Shown here one piece after another: positions 20,185-23,403 of a DNA stretch of 23,403 nt. The DNA is from Apostichopus parvimensis (taxonomy: Eukaryota; Echinodermata; Holothuroidea; Aspidochirotida; Stichopodidae), in the NCBI GenBank assembly GCA_000934455.1, contig KN883718.1, forward strand, positions 14,307-37,709, given 5' to 3'. Numbering within the stretch: the first letter of the stretch is position 1; every line of letters starts with the position of its first letter. Made by a program: the position numbers and the translations under genes. The notes beneath the pieces were generated by a model. The model saw nothing but the letters and a program-made list of their open reading frames with translations, had not been told where the DNA came from and ran no database searches.

Positions 20185-20305
20185 ACAGCACTGTATGATG
20201 ACCAGGGCACCGACGGCAAAACATAAAGGGCATGACAGCAACTGTTGCCATTGGCAGGGTGTAGTTTTCAGGGCCACCGCGGCAAACATGGAGGACACGA
20301 TGGAT
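20185..20305 (+). repeat. Dispersed repeat fragment, copy D
   Basis: TGCCATTGGCAGGGTGTAG, CAGGGCCACCGCGGCAAACA and GGAGGACACGATGG correspond in order to TGCCATTGGTAGGTTCTAA, GGGCATCATGGCAAA and GAAGGGCACGGAC of copy B (19070-19150). Similarity is moderate and interrupted by indels, so membership is likely but not certain. Confidence 0.35.
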
Positions 20306-21207
20306 GTTTGCTGTCAGTGTCGTCAGTTATGTCAGGACCTGCAGTTCTGAAGTAAACTTAGTGCCTGAACATCATCAAAGTGCTTGAGTGTGGAAAGGAT
20401 TGCAATCAGCACATTCTTCACTCAAAAACTGCAGAATAACTAATACACAAATGATATACAACACCACTGTATGTGCATGCCCAATATCACGTGCTGCACC
20501 ATTCAATTACAACCGTGCTTGGTAGAAATACACACTCTTACAACAACAATAGCAAAATTTATGGTTCTCATTCTCCACAGGGCAGGGCATCTAGTGAGAG
20601 GAAAGTTCCATAAATTTGCTCCCATGTACCCATTTGCTAATTTTGGTTGGTCCCCCAGATACTTGTTCATTACGCATTCAACCAAAACCCAACTTGGACT
20701 ATACTATAGGAGCATACATACACTGAAGGTTACTATGTACAGTATATGCTATGCAGGCCTGCAGTCACATATATATGGTAATACTCTAAACAACCCATGA
20801 ACTGATTTATACGTCAAGGCTGCATATTTACCATTTATATCCTAAAGTAGGATTGTAGCCAAATTTGGTATATATTTGTTGGTGAATACCTGGTCAGTAC
20901 AATTAGACCTAACTATTTTGAGAACATCTTGGCCCACTAAAAATTTGGGGGCCTTTTGTTTTTGGCAGAGTGTGCACAAATTTTATTAGCTCAAGTCTTG
21001 CAAGTGAGTGCTCAACCCTCTAATGTGGGTAGAGCTTATGTGATACTGTATCTGGGAAAATGTCTGTCTCCCTTTAAAATGCCTACTTCTACAATTGCTG
21101 GCTGATTTTTGCAGCGAAGATGCCACATTGGAATGGCAATACAGCTAGTTAATGAATAGATGATTGGATAAAGGGAAGTGGTAATTTTTTGCAATTTACA
21201 TCATTTT
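20306..21207. other. Non-coding stretch, no gene recognised
   Basis: Contains a 109-codon + frame (20471-20800) without motifs or exon borders. A TTTTGCAG|CG acceptor at about 21114 opens only a 14-codon tail and is not convincing. Confidence 0.3.
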
Positions 21208-21435
21208 TCAGTGTCTCAGCATTCTTCTTAGAGTTCTCACTCCTTTGATAATGTGGATATAGGATATGGTAGTGAGCTTTATCTGGATTTCTTTGAACAC
21301 CGAGGAACTCCCGGAAGTTCCGTCCATCTTTTTAAGAATCTCTGTGCTTCCCCATATGGTCATATTCACAATCAGTGGTGTAACTTTCAATATTGGCACA
21401 TTGCTTTGTAACTTAGTGACCAAATACCAGAATTC
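21208..21435 (-). other. Unassigned open frame, possible exon or old transposon fragment
   Basis: On the minus strand a frame of about 75 codons runs from just after a TAA at about 21436 to TGA 21208-21210. It reads VTKLQSNVPILKVTPLIVNM, later STEILKKMDGTSGSSSVF and ends GVRTLRRMLRH. Its composition is less biased than that of other chance frames here, with mixed polar and hydrophobic residues and few repeats. I recognise no family. No convincing acceptor precedes it, so it could be a decayed coding fragment or coincidence. Confidence 0.2.
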
Positions 21436-21710
21436 TTAGATTTTTTTCCATTTAATGATCCTAAGTGAAGTCTACCTTGGGTAGCTTAACAAACTTTCTA
21501 GGTTTCTTCAGGTGAAATCGGTGGCCATAAATATGCTTAAAATATGCTAGTTCAGCCGTACATTCTCAATTACTTTTTACTTTTTTGGTGGAAGGTATTT
21601 TCCAATTCTTATTTGGTTGATATTATGAACAAGTGTCCAAGCTAAAATGCAATTGTGTTCTCCAGGTTTCCTTCCTTTTCTTCTCCAAGGACCGGTTGCT
21701 AGATTTTGTC

Positions 21711-22890
21711 GTTTCGGAGGGGACATTTTCCTGAACAATTGGTACCTAAGTTTAACTGCAACTAAGTTCTAGTTAATCAGTGTAGATTTTGTTAAGTAAG
21801 GTTGCATTATTACAATAACTAATGTGTCTAATATCTGTGGCCTAAAATTGTTTTCATTTGGAATTCTTTTTCGTCACCTCCGAAACAAAGCATACTTAAC
21901 CCCGACTTTTATGTAAACAATAGCCATATTGAACTTATTAAAATATATGTAGTATGATCATATGTTTTGAAAGGTCCTTTATTGATTATGTTAAATTTGA
22001 GTTAAACTGTAAATTATTGTTTCGGAGGTGATGAAAAATTATTAACACTACATTTTTCACATTTCTGCTGTTTGTGTACCATAATATAATATGCTAATGG
22101 ATGACTTGATCTCCCTTAGAAATTACTGTAACAATCTGAAGAAATTAATAATGAAACTCTCACATACATAGTTGATGAATAAATTACAAATATGTGTTCT
22201 TTTGCCACTTTATCTCCTTTCTGGCCACAAGATAGCGTGCCCATTGCTTACATTAGTGCTATTAATATACTGGAATGAAATGATTGATTAGTAAAGAAGT
22301 TCTGTCCATAAAAGAACAAAATCACTAAGCACGCAGTTTTCAATACTTTATTAACATCCATGGGACAAATTTATCAGATATTAATAGCTAAATCTGCCTG
22401 TGTTCTTTTGCTATTGTTTCGGAGGTGACATTGATTGTTTACATGAAATGTACTGGTAAAAGTCATGTTATGATGGGTTTTTTTCCAGAATATTAGACTG
22501 AATGTCCTCTACAAATTTGTAAAAAGGTTACAGCAATGTGACAGTAAGTTTCACTGCCAAAAGTGTAGCCAACATAAATGATACTGTAACTAGCCATCAG
22601 AATGGCTAATGGCTACACAATGTTAATCATTTCTTTGTGGTAAAATATTTCATATGTAATTAGCCAAAACAGTGTGAATTGAACCAAATGATATTGAATG
22701 GATACAGTATTGTCTCCAAGTTATCATGAATGGCAGCAAAAGCAGCCATGGTTCCAATATCATGAATGTCATTAAAATATTATCAACATATCCTACTAAT
22801 GTTTTCCATACTTTCCAAGGTAAGTTCTATGTCTTTTAGAATGAATCAAGCCTTCTGGGTTGTGTAAACGTTTAGCGTCACCTCCAAAAG
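21711..22890. promoter_or_regulatory. Cluster of five copies of a 14-bp motif, GTTTCGGAGGTGAC
   Basis: Copies: 21711-21724 (+, one mismatch, GGGGAC), 21873-21886 (minus, perfect), 22019-22032 (+, final C to T), 22416-22429 (+, perfect) and 22877-22890 (minus, first part changed to CTTTTGGAGGTGAC). Flanks are mostly unrelated; two copies share a following GAAAAA. I did not see the motif elsewhere in the window. A binding-site cluster is an inference from conserved core plus unrelated flanks; remnants of a very short repeat are the alternative. Confidence 0.45.
22489..22543 (+). CDS. Candidate orphan coding exon
   Basis: A pyrimidine tract and acceptor GTTTTTTTCCAG precede 55 bp open in only one frame (NIRLNVLYKFVKRLQQCD), which ends at a perfect donor, ACA|GTAAGT (GT at 22544). 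Entry phase would be 0 and exit phase 1. The peptide is amphipathic and basic and is not recognised. It lies inside the 14-bp motif cluster. No partner exon was found, although another strong donor, CAAG|GTAAGT, lies at 22820. Confidence 0.25.
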
Positions 22891-23109
22891 AAAAGAGACT
22901 GAATGTTTACAATATGTTTTATGTGAGATAATCATTTGAAATATGAGTACTACAGTAAGAAAATTCAACCCAATGTTTACAACAATTGCTTTTTAAATGC
23001 CCATATTTGCTTTACCTAACATTTACCTATCTTTTATAACATAAAACTATTGGTTTCAGTTTTCTGTATTCATTCAATTGTTCAGTTTTTCGGGCCGTTG
23101 ACGTACATC

Positions 23110-23403
23110 CAGGCGCGTAGCCAGAATTTGTTCATGAGGGGTGTTTTGCTGGAGACTGACATGGGGGAGGGGTCTATAGGGGGGGGTAGAATTTTGAGGC
23201 CTCTAGATGCAAAAAGGTGCAATGTTTGAGCTCAAATCATGCAAAAGAATATTGATAATTATTTTGTGGAATAATTCTATTCACATTAGAAAAATGCAAA
23301 AATGTAATCCTATAGACTCCATTATTGATGCAAGGAAAATGCGAACCTAAACAGATGCCTTTCTCAATATATATAATTTACAAGCAACTAGGTTCAGGTT
23401 GTT
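23110..23403 (+). mobile_element. Transposon end (CAGGCGCGTAGCCAG type), runs off the window
   Basis: Starts CAGGCGCGTAGCCAGAATTT, followed by GAGGGGTGTTTTGCTGG, GGGGGAGGGG and a G8 run at about 23179-23186. This is the classic end structure of the short non-autonomous DNA elements seen at 8303-10187. The element continues past 23403, so its other end and target duplication cannot be judged. Confidence 0.55.

Overview
The window looks like nuclear DNA of a marine invertebrate, most likely an echinoderm or another invertebrate deuterostome. It is AT-rich. Its one clear gene is split by introns with canonical GT/AG junctions. It also carries many short non-autonomous transposon ends of the GGCGTAGCCAGG/GGCGTATCCAGG type, each with a run of G or C just inside the end, and a decayed Ty3/gypsy-like retrotransposon. 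The lineage call is inference from these habits, not from a marker gene.

Layout. At 1-2950 (+) lie the last five coding exons of a receptor-type protein tyrosine phosphatase. They encode the C-terminal half of its last phosphatase domain, which has lost the WPD aspartate and the P-loop arginine and is therefore probably a pseudophosphatase D2 domain. The end of one exon, with its splice donor, has been copied in tandem (101-bp period) into the following intron. From 2951 to about 4592 there is 3' UTR and flank. At 4593-6607 a roughly 1-kb segment is directly duplicated head to tail. A candidate first coding exon of an unknown gene follows at 6671-6766.

The stretch 8303-10187 is a transposon graveyard: at least five short element ends, G8/C8 and G12-G13 runs, a TA microsatellite and a pyrimidine-only tract of about 170 bp. 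A CCAAT/CRE/TATA arrangement at 11421-11464 is a weak promoter candidate. At 13826-15191 (minus strand) lies the C-terminal part of a gypsy-like pol, broken by stops and a frameshift. A complete 372-bp hAT-type MITE with a perfect 8-bp target duplication is inserted in it, a readable nested-insertion history.

Two tiny candidate exons at 15793-15955 splice in phase to give an EGF-like CPPGLTGPTC motif. They may belong to a second gene whose body lies beyond the window or is lost. From 16 to 20.3 kb come dispersed repeats and a 39-bp minisatellite (17466-17893). The right end (21.7-22.9 kb) holds five copies, on both strands, of a 14-bp motif, GTTTCGGAGGTGAC, with unrelated flanks. A possible orphan exon lies at 22489-22543, and another transposon end enters at 23110. 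No convincing new multi-gene system is visible. The most unusual items are the exon-derived intron repeat, the datable MITE-in-gypsy nest, the EGF micro-exon pair and the 14-bp motif cluster.
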